The position numbers were made by a program, and so were the translations under genes. The notes under the pieces are model-generated. The model searched no databases, was not told the DNA's origin, and was given only the letters and a program-made list of their open reading frames with translations. A stretch of DNA of 64,000 bases from Bacteroidia bacterium (lineage in GTDB: Bacteria; Bacteroidota; Bacteroidia; Cytophagales; Flammeovirgaceae): NCBI GenBank assembly GCA_030425505.1, contig JAUIAB010000010.1, positions 1 to 64,000 on the forward strand, given 5' to 3'. Positions within the stretch are counted from its first letter, which is position 1, and every line of letters begins with the position of its first letter. Positions 34,460 to 43,691 of this stretch are shown one piece after another.

Positions 34460-34610
34460 TTTTTTTATTCCTTAAGGCCAAAAAGATATTTAATATTGCT
34501 GCTAACAAAAAAACAACCCACCAGTTTTCTGATCTTTGGTACGCGAAAGAATATATGCCAAATCCAGCTAATATTATGCTTGCTATTATTAATAAATGAC
34601 TTCTTTTCAT
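34449..34610 (-). CDS. Small membrane protein of 53 residues between alaS and the chaperone lipoprotein
   Basis: This short ORF encodes MKRSHLLIIASIILAGFG, then IYSFAYQRSENWWVV, then FLLAAILNIFLALRNKKSDN. It has two hydrophobic helices joined by a short loop with WW. The ATG (34608-34610) is 3 bases after the alaS stop codon, and its last 11 bases overlap the GTG start of the lipoprotein gene. This close packing on both sides supports a real gene coupled in the operon. I do not recognise a family. Confidence 0.65.
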   Translation of the reverse strand: MKRSHLLIIASIILAGFGIYSFAYQRSENWWVVFLLAAILNIFLALRNKKSDN

Positions 34611-34613
34611 TTG

Positions 34614-37256
34614 TTAAATATACTTTTCTACTTCTTTTAATGCTTCCTCTACCTTTGAATTATCTTTTCCTCCTGCAGTTGCAAAAAATGGCTGCCCACC
34701 ACCACCTCCTTTAAGGAATTTACCTGCTATTTCTTTTACCATTTTACCTGCATGTAACTCTTTTTCTTCCAAAGTTTTATCGGAAATACTAATTGCTATT
34801 TGAGGTTTATCATTTATAATTGTTGCTAAAGCTACAATTAAATTTTCAGTTTTTTCTCTTAGTTGCAATGCTATACTTTTTAACTGATCAGAGCTTATTA
34901 CGTTGATTTTTTGATTTATGAGTTTTACTCCATTTATTTCTTTTACTTTATTTTCCAATAAATACTTTACAGTTTCTCCTACTTGTCTCTGCTGCACATC
35001 TTCTAAAATTTTTACTGCTTTATTTTTCTCAGCCATTAAACTTTCTACTGCTTTAGCAATTGTTTTAGGTCTTTTTAATAGCTCAGAAACTTCTTCTAAC
35101 TCTTTTAGTTTTGAGTTGACATAATCTAGTGCTTTTCCTCCAGTCAAAGCTTCTATTCTTCTGATACCAGAAGCTATTGAGGACTCTGATATTATCTTAA
35201 ACAAGCCAATTTCGCCTGTTGAGTTAATATGCGTTCCCCCACACAACTCAACAGAGTAATTCTCTCCAAAAGTTATTACTCTTACTTTTTCTGAATATTT
35301 TTCTCCAAATAAAGCCATTGCTCCTTTTTCCAAGGCTTTTTCCATTTCTACCTCTCTTTCTTCTAATTTAGGAATACTTTCTCTTATTTTTGTATTAACA
35401 AGTTCTTCAACTTTATCTACTTCTTCTTCAGTAAGTTTAGCATAGTGAGAAAAATCAAATCTTAGTAAGTTCTCATTGACTAATGATCCCTTCTGAGCAA
35501 CATGTGACCCTAAAACACTTCTTAATGCCGAGTGAAGAAGATGTGTAGCAGAATGATGTCTCATTATTTCTTTTCTTCTTTTTTCGTTTACTACACAATC
35601 AAAACTACCATTAACATTTTCAGGCAAAATTTCCGTAATATGAATAATTAAATCATTTTCTTTCAGGGTATTAACAACTTGAGTTTTTTTGTTGCTACTG
35701 CTATCTACTAGAAATCCAGTATCTCCAACCTGACCGCCTCCCTCAGGATAAAACGGAGTGCTTTCTAAAACAATATGATACTTCTTTTTTGACTTGCTGT
35801 CATGAACGTATCTGTATTTTTCTATTTTTGATTTTAGCGAACAAGTATCGTAGCCTTTAAACTGAGAACTTTTGCTCAAAGAGTTTACTATTACCCAATC
35901 TCCTGTATCTTTTTCTGCATCTTTTTTTGATCTTTTCTTTTGGGTTTGAAGCTCTTTTTCAAAACCTTCCTGATCTATTGCCTTATAGTTTTCTTTAGCA
36001 ATTAATGAAGTTAGGTCTAACGGAAAACCATAGGTGTCATATAGCTCAAAGCATACTTTTCCAGGAATTTTATCCACATTTTTGTTTTTACTTAACCAGC
36101 TATCAAGCAGTGACAACCCTCTTTCCAGAGTTTTTAAAAATGACTTTTCTTCTTCTTTAATAACTTTTTGAATAAAGTCTTGTTGTTGACTGAGTTCTGG
36201 AAAAATATCTTCATACTGATTGGCTAATACAGGTACTAGATCATATAAAAAAGGCTCTTGAAAACTAAGAAAATTGTATCCATACCTAACTGCTCTTCTC
36301 AAAATTCTGCGAATCACATATCCTGCTTTGTTGTTAGAAGGTAGCTCTCCGTCAGATATTGCAAAAGCTATTGCTTTTATGTGATCTGCAATAACTCTAA
36401 ATGCTATATCTACTTCTTTTTTATTGCTGTATTTAAAGCCTGACTTATCTTCCAGGGCATTTATCAACGGCATAAAAAGGTCTGTGTCATAGTTTGATTT
36501 CTTCCCTTGAATAGCTGCTGTCAGTCTCTCCAAACCCATTCCCGTATCTACATGAGCTTCTTTTAGCTTTTGGAGAGAACCGTCTTTTAACCTATTAAAC
36601 TGAATAAATACTAAGTTCCAAATCTCAATTACCTGAGGGTGATCTTTATTTACCAGTTCTTTTCCAGGAGTACGTTTTCTTTCAAGGTCATCTCTAAGGT
36701 CTAAGTGAATTTCTGAGCATGGACCACAGGGGCCCGTTTCTCCCATTTCCCAAAAATTATCTTTTTTAGAAGCTAAGATTATTTTTTCTTCTTCAACATG
36801 TTCTTTCCATAGATCTACACTTTCATTGTCAGGAGCTAATTGATCTTCTGTATCTCCTTCAAAAATAGTTATATATAGCCGATCTTTATCTAGCTTGTAA
36901 ACGTCAGTTAGTAACTCCCAAGCCCACTCAATAGCTTCTTTTTTAAAGTAGTCACCAAAAGACCAGTTGCCTAGCATTTCAAAAAAAGTATGATGGTAGG
37001 TATCTACTCCAACTTCTTCTAAATCATTGTGTTTACCTGAAACTCTCAGACATTTTTGTGTATCGGCAACTCTCCTGTCATTAGGCTTAGTGTTGCCCAA
37101 AAAACAATCTTTAAACTGATTCATTCCAGCATTAATAAACATTAATGTTGGGTCATTTTTTACCACTATTGGTGCTGAGGAAACTATCTTATGCTTTTTT
37201 GATTCAAAAAAATCTAAGAATTTCTTTCTTATTAAAGAAGCTTTCATGTCTTGCAA
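34614..37256 (-). CDS. alaS: Alanyl-tRNA synthetase
   Basis: The 880-residue enzyme charges tRNA-Ala and hydrolyses mischarged Ser and Gly. The class II catalytic domain is at about 1-450 (FINAGMNQFKDCFLG, ADTQKCLRVSGKHNDLEEVG, RRAVRYGY). The editing domain is near 560-710 with zinc His residues in HHSATHLLHSALR and the Cys/His pair in CGGTHINSTG. The C-terminal oligomerisation (DHHA1) domain ends with FLKGGGGGQPFFATAGG. It leads the operon that continues into the small membrane protein and two periplasmic chaperone genes. Intergenic space before it (172 bases) shows no clear promoter motif. Confidence 0.96.
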   Translation of the reverse strand: MQDMKASLIRKKFLDFFESKKHKIVSSAPIVVKNDPTLMFINAGMNQFKDCFLGNTKPNDRRVADTQKCLRVSGKHNDLEEVGVDTYHHTFFEMLGNWSFGDYFKKEAIEWAWELLTDVYKLDKDRLYITIFEGDTEDQLAPDNESVDLWKEHVEEEKIILASKKDNFWEMGETGPCGPCSEIHLDLRDDLERKRTPGKELVNKDHPQVIEIWNLVFIQFNRLKDGSLQKLKEAHVDTGMGLERLTAAIQGKKSNYDTDLFMPLINALEDKSGFKYSNKKEVDIAFRVIADHIKAIAFAISDGELPSNNKAGYVIRRILRRAVRYGYNFLSFQEPFLYDLVPVLANQYEDIFPELSQQQDFIQKVIKEEEKSFLKTLERGLSLLDSWLSKNKNVDKIPGKVCFELYDTYGFPLDLTSLIAKENYKAIDQEGFEKELQTQKKRSKKDAEKDTGDWVIVNSLSKSSQFKGYDTCSLKSKIEKYRYVHDSKSKKKYHIVLESTPFYPEGGGQVGDTGFLVDSSSNKKTQVVNTLKENDLIIHITEILPENVNGSFDCVVNEKRRKEIMRHHSATHLLHSALRSVLGSHVAQKGSLVNENLLRFDFSHYAKLTEEEVDKVEELVNTKIRESIPKLEEREVEMEKALEKGAMALFGEKYSEKVRVITFGENYSVELCGGTHINSTGEIGLFKIISESSIASGIRRIEALTGGKALDYVNSKLKELEEVSELLKRPKTIAKAVESLMAEKNKAVKILEDVQQRQVGETVKYLLENKVKEINGVKLINQKINVISSDQLKSIALQLREKTENLIVALATIINDKPQIAISISDKTLEEKELHAGKMVKEIAGKFLKGGGGGQPFFATAGGKDNSKVEEALKEVEKYI

Positions 37257-37428
37257 TATTGTTAATGCAAAACTGCTTATTTCTTTTCAAGTAAGAAAGC
37301 TTTAGAGAAGAATTACATTGAATCCTTAAAATAATTTCTACGGAAATAGTAGCTAGCAATTGATTGCAAAAGAAAACACTATCCTTTTGTGAAATAAATT
37401 AACAGAGTCTATATAGCCTGTGATCAAC

Positions 37429-38247
37429 CTATTTAAATGAATAACAATAAACAATATTTTCTTTTATTAAGAAGAGTTGGTTTTTAAAAGCAATGTACTT
37501 ATCTGGTATGAAAGGAAGAGAAAAGGCTTTTTTGCTCTTAATCAAAGAAAATTTTATAATTATGAACTCATCATTTATGATAGTATATATGCTTTGCTCG
37601 TCAAGAAAGCTAAACCAAGAAACTTCATTATCAAATAAAATTCTTTTTTTTAGTTTACCTCTATAATCTATTATGCAAATACTATTATTAACTGCAACAA
37701 ATAATAGGTTTTGAAAGTCTCTCAAATGACTAACTTCAAATCTATTTTCCTTAATAATTTGCTTTAAGAATATACTAAAGTTAATTTTTTTATCACTTTC
37801 ACTATAGTTTAATAGTGCTTTGTTATTAAGCTCATATAGCCATAGCCCTTCTAAAGTAGAAGAGGTACACTTCTCAATAAAACCAATATTATTAGGGAAA
37901 GAAAATGTTTGTATATTACTTAATCTCCTATCAACCCAGGAAAACTGCTGATTAACTTTATCAAACACTAAAGTTCTTAATGTTGGAAATGCTTCAACAT
38001 CGCTAAAACTAAGACCGTCAACAAAAGATAGCTTATTCTTTATTTCCCAGTTTTCGTCAAACTTAATGATAGTCTTGTTATCCAAGAGAAGTAGGATAGA
38101 GTTATTTCTATCTACACTCAAGTCTATAATGGGAGAGCTAATATTTAATTTTGTAGTATTTTCTTGAGTAAATTCCTGGCAATTAGCTTTAGTAATTAAA
38201 AGGAAACTAAAAAAAACTATAGTTAAGTAATTGATTACTTGTAACAA
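37429..38247 (-). CDS. Secreted protein of unknown function next to the histidine kinase
   Basis: The 272-residue protein has a cleavable signal peptide (hydrophobic 6-20, then KANCQ). The rest is a series of short beta-like repeats (ILLLLDNKTIIKFDENWEIKNKL, LLFVAVNNSICIIDYRGKLKKRILFD) resembling blades of a propeller, as in WD40- or NHL-like folds, but I cannot assign a family. It starts 10 bases after the histidine kinase stop codon, so the two are probably co-transcribed. A periplasmic partner or sensor accessory is possible and is only inference. Confidence 0.6.
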   Translation of the reverse strand: MLQVINYLTIVFFSFLLITKANCQEFTQENTTKLNISSPIIDLSVDRNNSILLLLDNKTIIKFDENWEIKNKLSFVDGLSFSDVEAFPTLRTLVFDKVNQQFSWVDRRLSNIQTFSFPNNIGFIEKCTSSTLEGLWLYELNNKALLNYSESDKKINFSIFLKQIIKENRFEVSHLRDFQNLLFVAVNNSICIIDYRGKLKKRILFDNEVSWFSFLDEQSIYTIINDEFIIIKFSLIKSKKAFSLPFIPDKYIAFKNQLFLIKENIVYCYSFK

Positions 38248-38257
38248 ATAATTATGA

Positions 38258-40243
38258 TTAGTCAGCGTATTGATAAGACTCTACTTCATCAAAGTACCCT
38301 ATAAATTTAGGAAATACTACGCTAAATTTTGTTCCTTTTCCAGGCTTACTATCCACTAAAATATTACCCTGCATTCTCTCTGTAAGAGTTTTTGCTATTG
38401 CTAAACCTAAACCTGTTGATGTTTCTCCCCCTGTAGGCTGAGGGCTAAGTTTTTTAAACTTCTTGAATAAGTGCTTTTGTTCCTCTTGACTAATGCCTGG
38501 TCCTTCATCAAGCACTGATATTTCAATATTACTTTCCCCTTGTAATTTAATTGCTACGTATACATTCTTATTTGAAAAAGAAAACTTAATTGCATTAGAG
38601 AGAAGATTATCTAAAATTCTGGACAAGAGTCTTTTATCAAGACACACCGCTATATTATTATTTTCTGAACTTAAATGAATTTTTATACCTTTTTTATTTG
38701 CTTGGTCAATGTAAGAGTATATGAGATCTTGTACAAAGTCTCCTAAAAAGAATGTATCATAAGATAAGTTTAGATCATTTTGCTCATAGCTATTTAAATC
38801 CAATAAATCCTGAATTATGTCTCTGCCAGATTCAATCTCCTTCATCATCATTTTAACATATTCTTTCTGCTCATCATTTAATGTACCTGCTAATTCTATT
38901 AACTGCACAAAACCCTTAAGCTTATTCAAAGGAGACTTTAGGTCATGAGCTACTATACCCATTAAGCTATCTTTTTCCTGATTTAGTTCTTCAAGCCTCT
39001 TGTTCTTTTCGGATAGTTCTTTGCTTTTTAAAGCAATTTTTTCTTTTTGTATATTAATTTTTTCGTTTTTACTTCTAAATGCCTCATTGGTTTTTTCAAC
39101 CCTTTTGTTCTTATTATATACAACAAAAGCGAAAATGCTTACAAGTATTATAAAGATTACTGCGGCAATAACCACTTGTTTTTGCCTAGAAATGACCATT
39201 ATCTGTAATTCTTTTTGAGCAGCAAGTGCTTCATTTTCAACTTTTTGCTTTTTTAGCTGATGTTTTAGCTCTAGGGTTGTCATACTACCAGCTTTCGTCT
39301 CATTGAATAACGAGTCTTCAAAAGCTCTATATTTTTCGTAATAAGCTAATGCAGTATTATAGTCATCTTTAACTTTATAGATATTATAGAAGGTTTTGTA
39401 AGCATCCCTCATTCTATTTTTTGACGATAGTTTTTCTGATAAATAAAGGCTTTCCTTCGCAGCTCTAAGAGCTTTTTTAATTTCACCTTTACTAAGGTAT
39501 ACCTCTGCTAAAAGATTCCAACACGAATGCATACCCTCTATATCTCCAATACTTTTAGACACACCAAGTGAAAGCTCAAGATACTCCTTAGCTTTGGGTA
39601 AATTTTGCATTTTGAGATAGGTATCACCTGCATTTTCTAAAGCTATAGCAAGATATAATGAGTCACTATTGACTCTTGCACTCTTAATTGTAAGTTCAAA
39701 GTTTTCTAAAGCTTTAGTATAGTCACTTTTATCATAGTAAAATAACCCTAAGTTGTTTAATACGCTATACTGACCTTTTCTATTTTTTGTTTGTTTGTAT
39801 ATTCTTAGAGCATCTTGAAAGTATTTTGTAATCTCTTTTTCTTCTCTACCAAGCTCATCGTACAAGCCTCCAATCTGGTTTAAACATAATGCAATTTCAT
39901 CCTTACTATCTAATTTTTCAAAACCCTCTTTAGCATCAAAGAAGTACTTCATTGCCTTAGGGTAATTACCTGCTAAAAAGTTACTTCTTCCTAACTGATA
40001 ATACGCTTTGAAAATTCCTAAAGTATAGTTTATCGCTTTCGCTTTTTCAAGGGCTTCAGAAGCTTTCTCAATTGAGAGGTCAAGGTTTTTGATACTTAAT
40101 TCATCAGAAAGCTTTAATAGAGAATCAATTTTAACATTTTGTCTACTAGGATCAATAACATCAATAAATGATTTCTCTCCTGGGTTAGCTAATGATAATA
40201 GACTAACAGAAAGTAGAAATAATATTTGTAATAATCTAAACAA
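38258..40243 (-). CDS. TPR-containing membrane sensor histidine kinase
   Basis: The 661-residue protein has a signal peptide, then TPR helices over about 60-330 in the periplasm, a single membrane helix at about 352-376 (VVIAAVIFIILVSIFAFVVY), a coiled coil (380-425), and a HisKA/HATPase module. The phospho-accepting His is H433 in VAHDLKSPLNKLKG. The N box is DNLLSNAIKFSF, G1 DEGPGIS, and G2 TGLGLAIAKTL, so it should be active. TPR-HK sensors of this layout are common in Bacteroidota. No response regulator gene is adjacent; the nearest is at 43.7 kb. Its signal is unknown. Confidence 0.88.
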   Translation of the reverse strand: MFRLLQILFLLSVSLLSLANPGEKSFIDVIDPSRQNVKIDSLLKLSDELSIKNLDLSIEKASEALEKAKAINYTLGIFKAYYQLGRSNFLAGNYPKAMKYFFDAKEGFEKLDSKDEIALCLNQIGGLYDELGREEKEITKYFQDALRIYKQTKNRKGQYSVLNNLGLFYYDKSDYTKALENFELTIKSARVNSDSLYLAIALENAGDTYLKMQNLPKAKEYLELSLGVSKSIGDIEGMHSCWNLLAEVYLSKGEIKKALRAAKESLYLSEKLSSKNRMRDAYKTFYNIYKVKDDYNTALAYYEKYRAFEDSLFNETKAGSMTTLELKHQLKKQKVENEALAAQKELQIMVISRQKQVVIAAVIFIILVSIFAFVVYNKNKRVEKTNEAFRSKNEKINIQKEKIALKSKELSEKNKRLEELNQEKDSLMGIVAHDLKSPLNKLKGFVQLIELAGTLNDEQKEYVKMMMKEIESGRDIIQDLLDLNSYEQNDLNLSYDTFFLGDFVQDLIYSYIDQANKKGIKIHLSSENNNIAVCLDKRLLSRILDNLLSNAIKFSFSNKNVYVAIKLQGESNIEISVLDEGPGISQEEQKHLFKKFKKLSPQPTGGETSTGLGLAIAKTLTERMQGNILVDSKPGKGTKFSVVFPKFIGYFDEVESYQYAD

Positions 40244-40352
40244 GTTTAAAAATTTTTAGCTGCAATCACCTTTTATTTGTACCCTTAAGAACATTATAAG
40301 TTTTCTTTTTGATAAAACTTTTTCTTAAAAAAACTTAACAAGCGATAAGAAA

Positions 40353-41822
40353 ATGCAATTACCACCTGACTTTATTTCAAGAGCCAAGATCGTGCTAAAT
40401 TTAGAGCTAAAGGACTTTATAAAAGGCTTTTCAGAGCCAAAACCTACATCAGTAAGATTCAATAAAAATAAATCAAGCATATCAACAATACAAAATAGAG
40501 TCCCTTGGTCAAAAAACAGTTATTACTTAAAGTATAGACCGTTTTTTTTCAAAGACCCAAGCATTTATGCTGGAAAGTACTATGTTCAGGAAGCTTCTTC
40601 TATGTTTATTGAACACATAATAAATCAGGTGTTTAATCAAAAAAATGCTGTAAAAATTCTTGACCTGTGTTCTGCCCCAGGAGGTAAATCAACACTTATT
40701 TCTTCACTGTTTTCTAATGATAGCTTGTTGATAGCAAATGAAGTTGAGAAAAAAAGAGTTACAGCCCTAGAGGAAAACCTTACACGCTGGGGCAACATTA
40801 ATTGCCTAATCTCTTCCTCTTCAATATCTAAGTTTAGAGAATTAAATGAGTTTTTTGATTTGATTCTAGTAGATGCTCCTTGCTCTGGTGAAGGAATGTT
40901 TAGAAAAGACTATAAAGCCATTGAACGGTGGTCACCTAAACTAGTTCAAAACTGTGCTAACCTTCAAAAAGAAATAATTGATGCCGTTATTCCTTCCTTA
41001 AAAAAAGAGGGCTTCCTCATTTACAGTACTTGTACGTTTTCTGAAGAAGAGAATGAAAAAAATATAGAATATGCTATAAACAACCACACTGTTAGATCAG
41101 TTCCTGTTGAATACCATAAAGAGTGGGGAATTACTGAAACAAAAAAAGAACTTAATGAAGAAACTCAATATGGATATAGATTCTACCCTCATAAAGTTAA
41201 AGGAGAGGGCTTTTTTTGTTCTCTCCTTCAAAAAGTTAATTCCTCGAAGACTTCTTTAGAAGAGAAAAGGCATCAAAAGGTAAAAAAAGAAAAAGGGGAT
41301 ACTTACAGTTTGATTACAAATAATAAGAGCATCAAAAAAAGTCAAATTGAATCTATTTTAAATCTAATTGAAGAAAGTTTACGCAAGGAGGTAATACTAA
41401 TTGAAAAGAAATATGAAGTTTTTGCTATACCAAGAATATGGCAAGACTATTTAGAAGATGTTTACAAGAAACTAAATGTTTTAAAATTGGGGATAAAGGT
41501 TTGTACTATTAAGATAGATAATATAATTCCATCCCATGAGCTAGCATTAAGCAACATTATTAATCCTGATTTACCTTATTTTGATTTGAACTATAAGGAA
41601 GCAATTCTATTCTTGAAAAAGCATCCATTCGATTTAGATACCAATGGTAAAAAAGGGTGGTTTTTAGTGAAATATAAAAACCTAAATCTCGGTTGGGTAA
41701 AGTGTTTGGGAAATAGGTTTAACAACTACTACCCCAAAAACCTTATTCTTAAAAAAGACTTTGATGTATCAGAATGTGAAGTAGAAAAAAGAGGGATAGA
41801 GTTATTAGTAGAGGGTATATGA
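40353..41822 (+). CDS. rsmF: 16S rRNA m5C methyltransferase, RsmF-like (NOL1/NOP2/sun family)
   Basis: The 489-residue protein methylates cytosine C5 in rRNA with SAM. The catalytic core, about 1-290, has the SAM motif DLCSAPGGKSTLI, the catalytic Cys in VDAPCSGEGMFRK and the second Cys in YSTCTFSEEENE. The C-terminal region has SHELALSNIINPDLPYFDLN and GWFLVKYKNLNLGWVKCLGNRFNNYYPKNL, the RsmF-type RNA-binding tail. The target site is assumed from E. coli. It is transcribed divergently from the histidine kinase gene, and is followed by tRNA-Asn on the other strand. Confidence 0.88.
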   Translation: MQLPPDFISRAKIVLNLELKDFIKGFSEPKPTSVRFNKNKSSISTIQNRVPWSKNSYYLKYRPFFFKDPSIYAGKYYVQEASSMFIEHIINQVFNQKNAVKILDLCSAPGGKSTLISSLFSNDSLLIANEVEKKRVTALEENLTRWGNINCLISSSSISKFRELNEFFDLILVDAPCSGEGMFRKDYKAIERWSPKLVQNCANLQKEIIDAVIPSLKKEGFLIYSTCTFSEEENEKNIEYAINNHTVRSVPVEYHKEWGITETKKELNEETQYGYRFYPHKVKGEGFFCSLLQKVNSSKTSLEEKRHQKVKKEKGDTYSLITNNKSIKKSQIESILNLIEESLRKEVILIEKKYEVFAIPRIWQDYLEDVYKKLNVLKLGIKVCTIKIDNIIPSHELALSNIINPDLPYFDLNYKEAILFLKKHPFDLDTNGKKGWFLVKYKNLNLGWVKCLGNRFNNYYPKNLILKKDFDVSECEVEKRGIELLVEGI

Positions 41823-41832
41823 AAAAATAAAG

Positions 41833-41906
41833 CTCCCCCTCTTGGGCTCGAACCAAGGACCTACTGATTAACAGTCAGCCGCTCTAACCAACTGAGCTAA
41901 GGGGGA
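41833..41906 (-). tRNA. tRNA-Asn (GTT)
   Basis: This is a complete 74-base cloverleaf on the minus strand. The acceptor TCCCCCT (41906-41900) pairs with AGGGGGA (41840-41834), with discriminator G at 41833, as in tRNA-Asn. The anticodon loop CTGTTAA has GTT at 41872-41870. The D arm TTAGCTCAGTTGGTTAGAGC and T loop TTCGAGC are canonical. A promoter lies immediately upstream. Confidence 0.95.
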
Positions 41907-41914
41907 ATGGAGAG

Positions 41915-41944
41915 CAAAAGTATTATTTATTATCACATCTTCAA
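41915..41944 (-). promoter_or_regulatory. Bacteroidota-type promoter of tRNA-Asn
   Basis: On the minus strand a TTG (41944-41942) is followed after 19 bases by TACTTTTG (41922-41915), a full match to TAnnTTTG with the preferred spacing. The start would fall at about the first base of the tRNA, at 41906 or a little before. Confidence 0.7.
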
Positions 41945-41982
41945 AACTGTTCTTTTAAATTTTTTACTTTTTTTTAAAAAAG

Positions 41983-43536
41983 CTATCGATTTCTTCCGTA
42001 CCGCTCGTGACTCTCTACCCATTCTCCTGACGCTACAGAAGCTCCTAAAGAAACTTCGCCTGCCAATACCGTTGCAGCTACAATTTCAGCTAGCTTTTTT
42101 ACTTTTTCTTTTCCATAACAGTTCATTATCTCTAAACATTCTTTTTGGGTAGGAAGACCGGTTCCTCCACCATATGTAGCAACAATCAACGATGGTATGG
42201 TAAATGAGACATAAAGATCTCCATTTTCCTTCATTTCTGTATACAAAATACCAGATGAGCTTTCTGTAATATTTGCTACATCCTGACCTGTAGCAATAAA
42301 CATTGCCGTTATTCCATTTGCAGAGTGCGCGCCATTATTGGTTGAACCTGTTAGAAAAGAGCCTATTCCTCCTACTTTGCTTTGTTTGTACAAGTTTTTT
42401 ATATCTACTCTCAGCAATTCTTTTAAAACATTGGGTTTTAAAACCGCTTCAGCAGTTACCCTCTTCCCTCTGGTTTTTAAGGTGTTAATAGAGGAATTTT
42501 TTTTATCAGTAGATATATTTCCTTCTAAAAAAAAGTTTTCTATCTCATAGTTATAATTATCTAAAATCCATTGACAAGCTTTAAGAGAAGCTTTACCAGC
42601 CATATTTTGACCTGCTGCATCTCCAGTCTTAAAATTGAACCTTAAAAACACAAACTTATTAGTCAAATAGGGATCAATGTAAGCAAGTTTAGCATAGTTA
42701 GAAGTTGAATCAGCTTGTTCTTTTATCTTAGAGAAGTTTTCAGAAACCCACTCTGCGAATAGCTTAGCTGACCTAGCTGTATCAAAAACAAATACTGGAG
42801 ACCTCTGCATAAAATCGGCACTAACCGTGCAGAAAGCCCCACCACATTCATTTAAAACCTTCATCCCCCGGTTATAAGAAGCAACTAGAGTTCCCTCTGT
42901 GGTAGCCAGAGGAATAAAGAATTTTCCTTGTGCGAACTCACCATTCACTTCTATTGGACCTGCTATTCCTACAGGCACTTGAGAAACGCCAATAAAATGT
43001 TCAGTATTTCCCTCACATATATGAGGGTCAAAAGAATATTTGTAAAGGTGTTTTAGCTTATTGTTAACTATGCTATTGACAAAATCCTGTCTTTCAATAA
43101 TGGCTTTTTCCTGATAATCATCTTCACTATTTCTAGGAATTTTAGATTCGTTATTTAAAGGCTCTATCCCACCTAATATATCTTCAAACTCTATTTTAAG
43201 AACTCCCTGAGGGCTTGAGTTTATCTTAAATTTAACTTTAACAATATCTCCTTCTTTTAATGTTGTACTATGCACTTTAATTTTTAATACTTTCTTTAAA
43301 GGAAAGAGGACTGGATGTTCTTCAGAAACTTCATTTCCCTTTATTTCTTTCTCCTCATTTTCAATGATAGAGACTTTACTTTTCTCTATTACCTGATTGT
43401 TTACTTCAAAAGTATCTATCCCGATTAGATTACTATTCTGAAGTCTATTTTTAATTAAAAAAGAAAACCCTTCTTCTGAAAGAGAAAGAGTTTTTTTTGT
43501 GTATAGCTTGTTTAATAAAAAAGATGGTATAAACAT
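41983..43536 (-). CDS. hmgA: Hydroxymethylglutaryl-CoA reductase, with an N-terminal extension
   Basis: This enzyme reduces HMG-CoA to mevalonate with NAD(P)H, so the organism likely uses the mevalonate route to isoprenoids. The catalytic domain (about 150-517) has all four expected residues: Glu in TTEGTLVAS, Lys in GDAAGQNMAGKA, Asp in TGQDVAN and His in ESHERYGR near the C terminus, as in class I enzymes. Residues 1-150 (SFLLNKLYTKKTLSLSEEGF...) are an extra domain of unknown role. The gene is not clustered with other mevalonate genes in this window. The response regulator gene is upstream, with 155 bases between. Confidence 0.9.
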   Translation of the reverse strand: MFIPSFLLNKLYTKKTLSLSEEGFSFLIKNRLQNSNLIGIDTFEVNNQVIEKSKVSIIENEEKEIKGNEVSEEHPVLFPLKKVLKIKVHSTTLKEGDIVKVKFKINSSPQGVLKIEFEDILGGIEPLNNESKIPRNSEDDYQEKAIIERQDFVNSIVNNKLKHLYKYSFDPHICEGNTEHFIGVSQVPVGIAGPIEVNGEFAQGKFFIPLATTEGTLVASYNRGMKVLNECGGAFCTVSADFMQRSPVFVFDTARSAKLFAEWVSENFSKIKEQADSTSNYAKLAYIDPYLTNKFVFLRFNFKTGDAAGQNMAGKASLKACQWILDNYNYEIENFFLEGNISTDKKNSSINTLKTRGKRVTAEAVLKPNVLKELLRVDIKNLYKQSKVGGIGSFLTGSTNNGAHSANGITAMFIATGQDVANITESSSGILYTEMKENGDLYVSFTIPSLIVATYGGGTGLPTQKECLEIMNCYGKEKVKKLAEIVAATVLAGEVSLGASVASGEWVESHERYGRNR

Positions 43537-43643
43537 TTTATATCGTATAACCCCATTTTCAGTTACACAAAAACTGCTACTTTAATACTTATTACTAAAC
43601 ACTAGTGCATAAGATTTTGTGCAACACCTTCATAGGTTTTGAA

Positions 43644-43670
43644 CCTCAAAGTTAATTAAGAACTTAGAGG
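43644..43670. promoter_or_regulatory. Inverted repeat between the response regulator and HMG-CoA reductase genes
   Basis: CCTCAAAGTT (43644-43653) and AACTTAGAGG (43661-43670) pair over 10 positions with one mismatch and a 7-base loop. It could be a weak terminator of the response regulator gene or an operator for the reductase gene. No T run follows on either strand. Confidence 0.3.
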
Positions 43671-43691
43671 CTTTCATCTTTTTCTTGCTTT

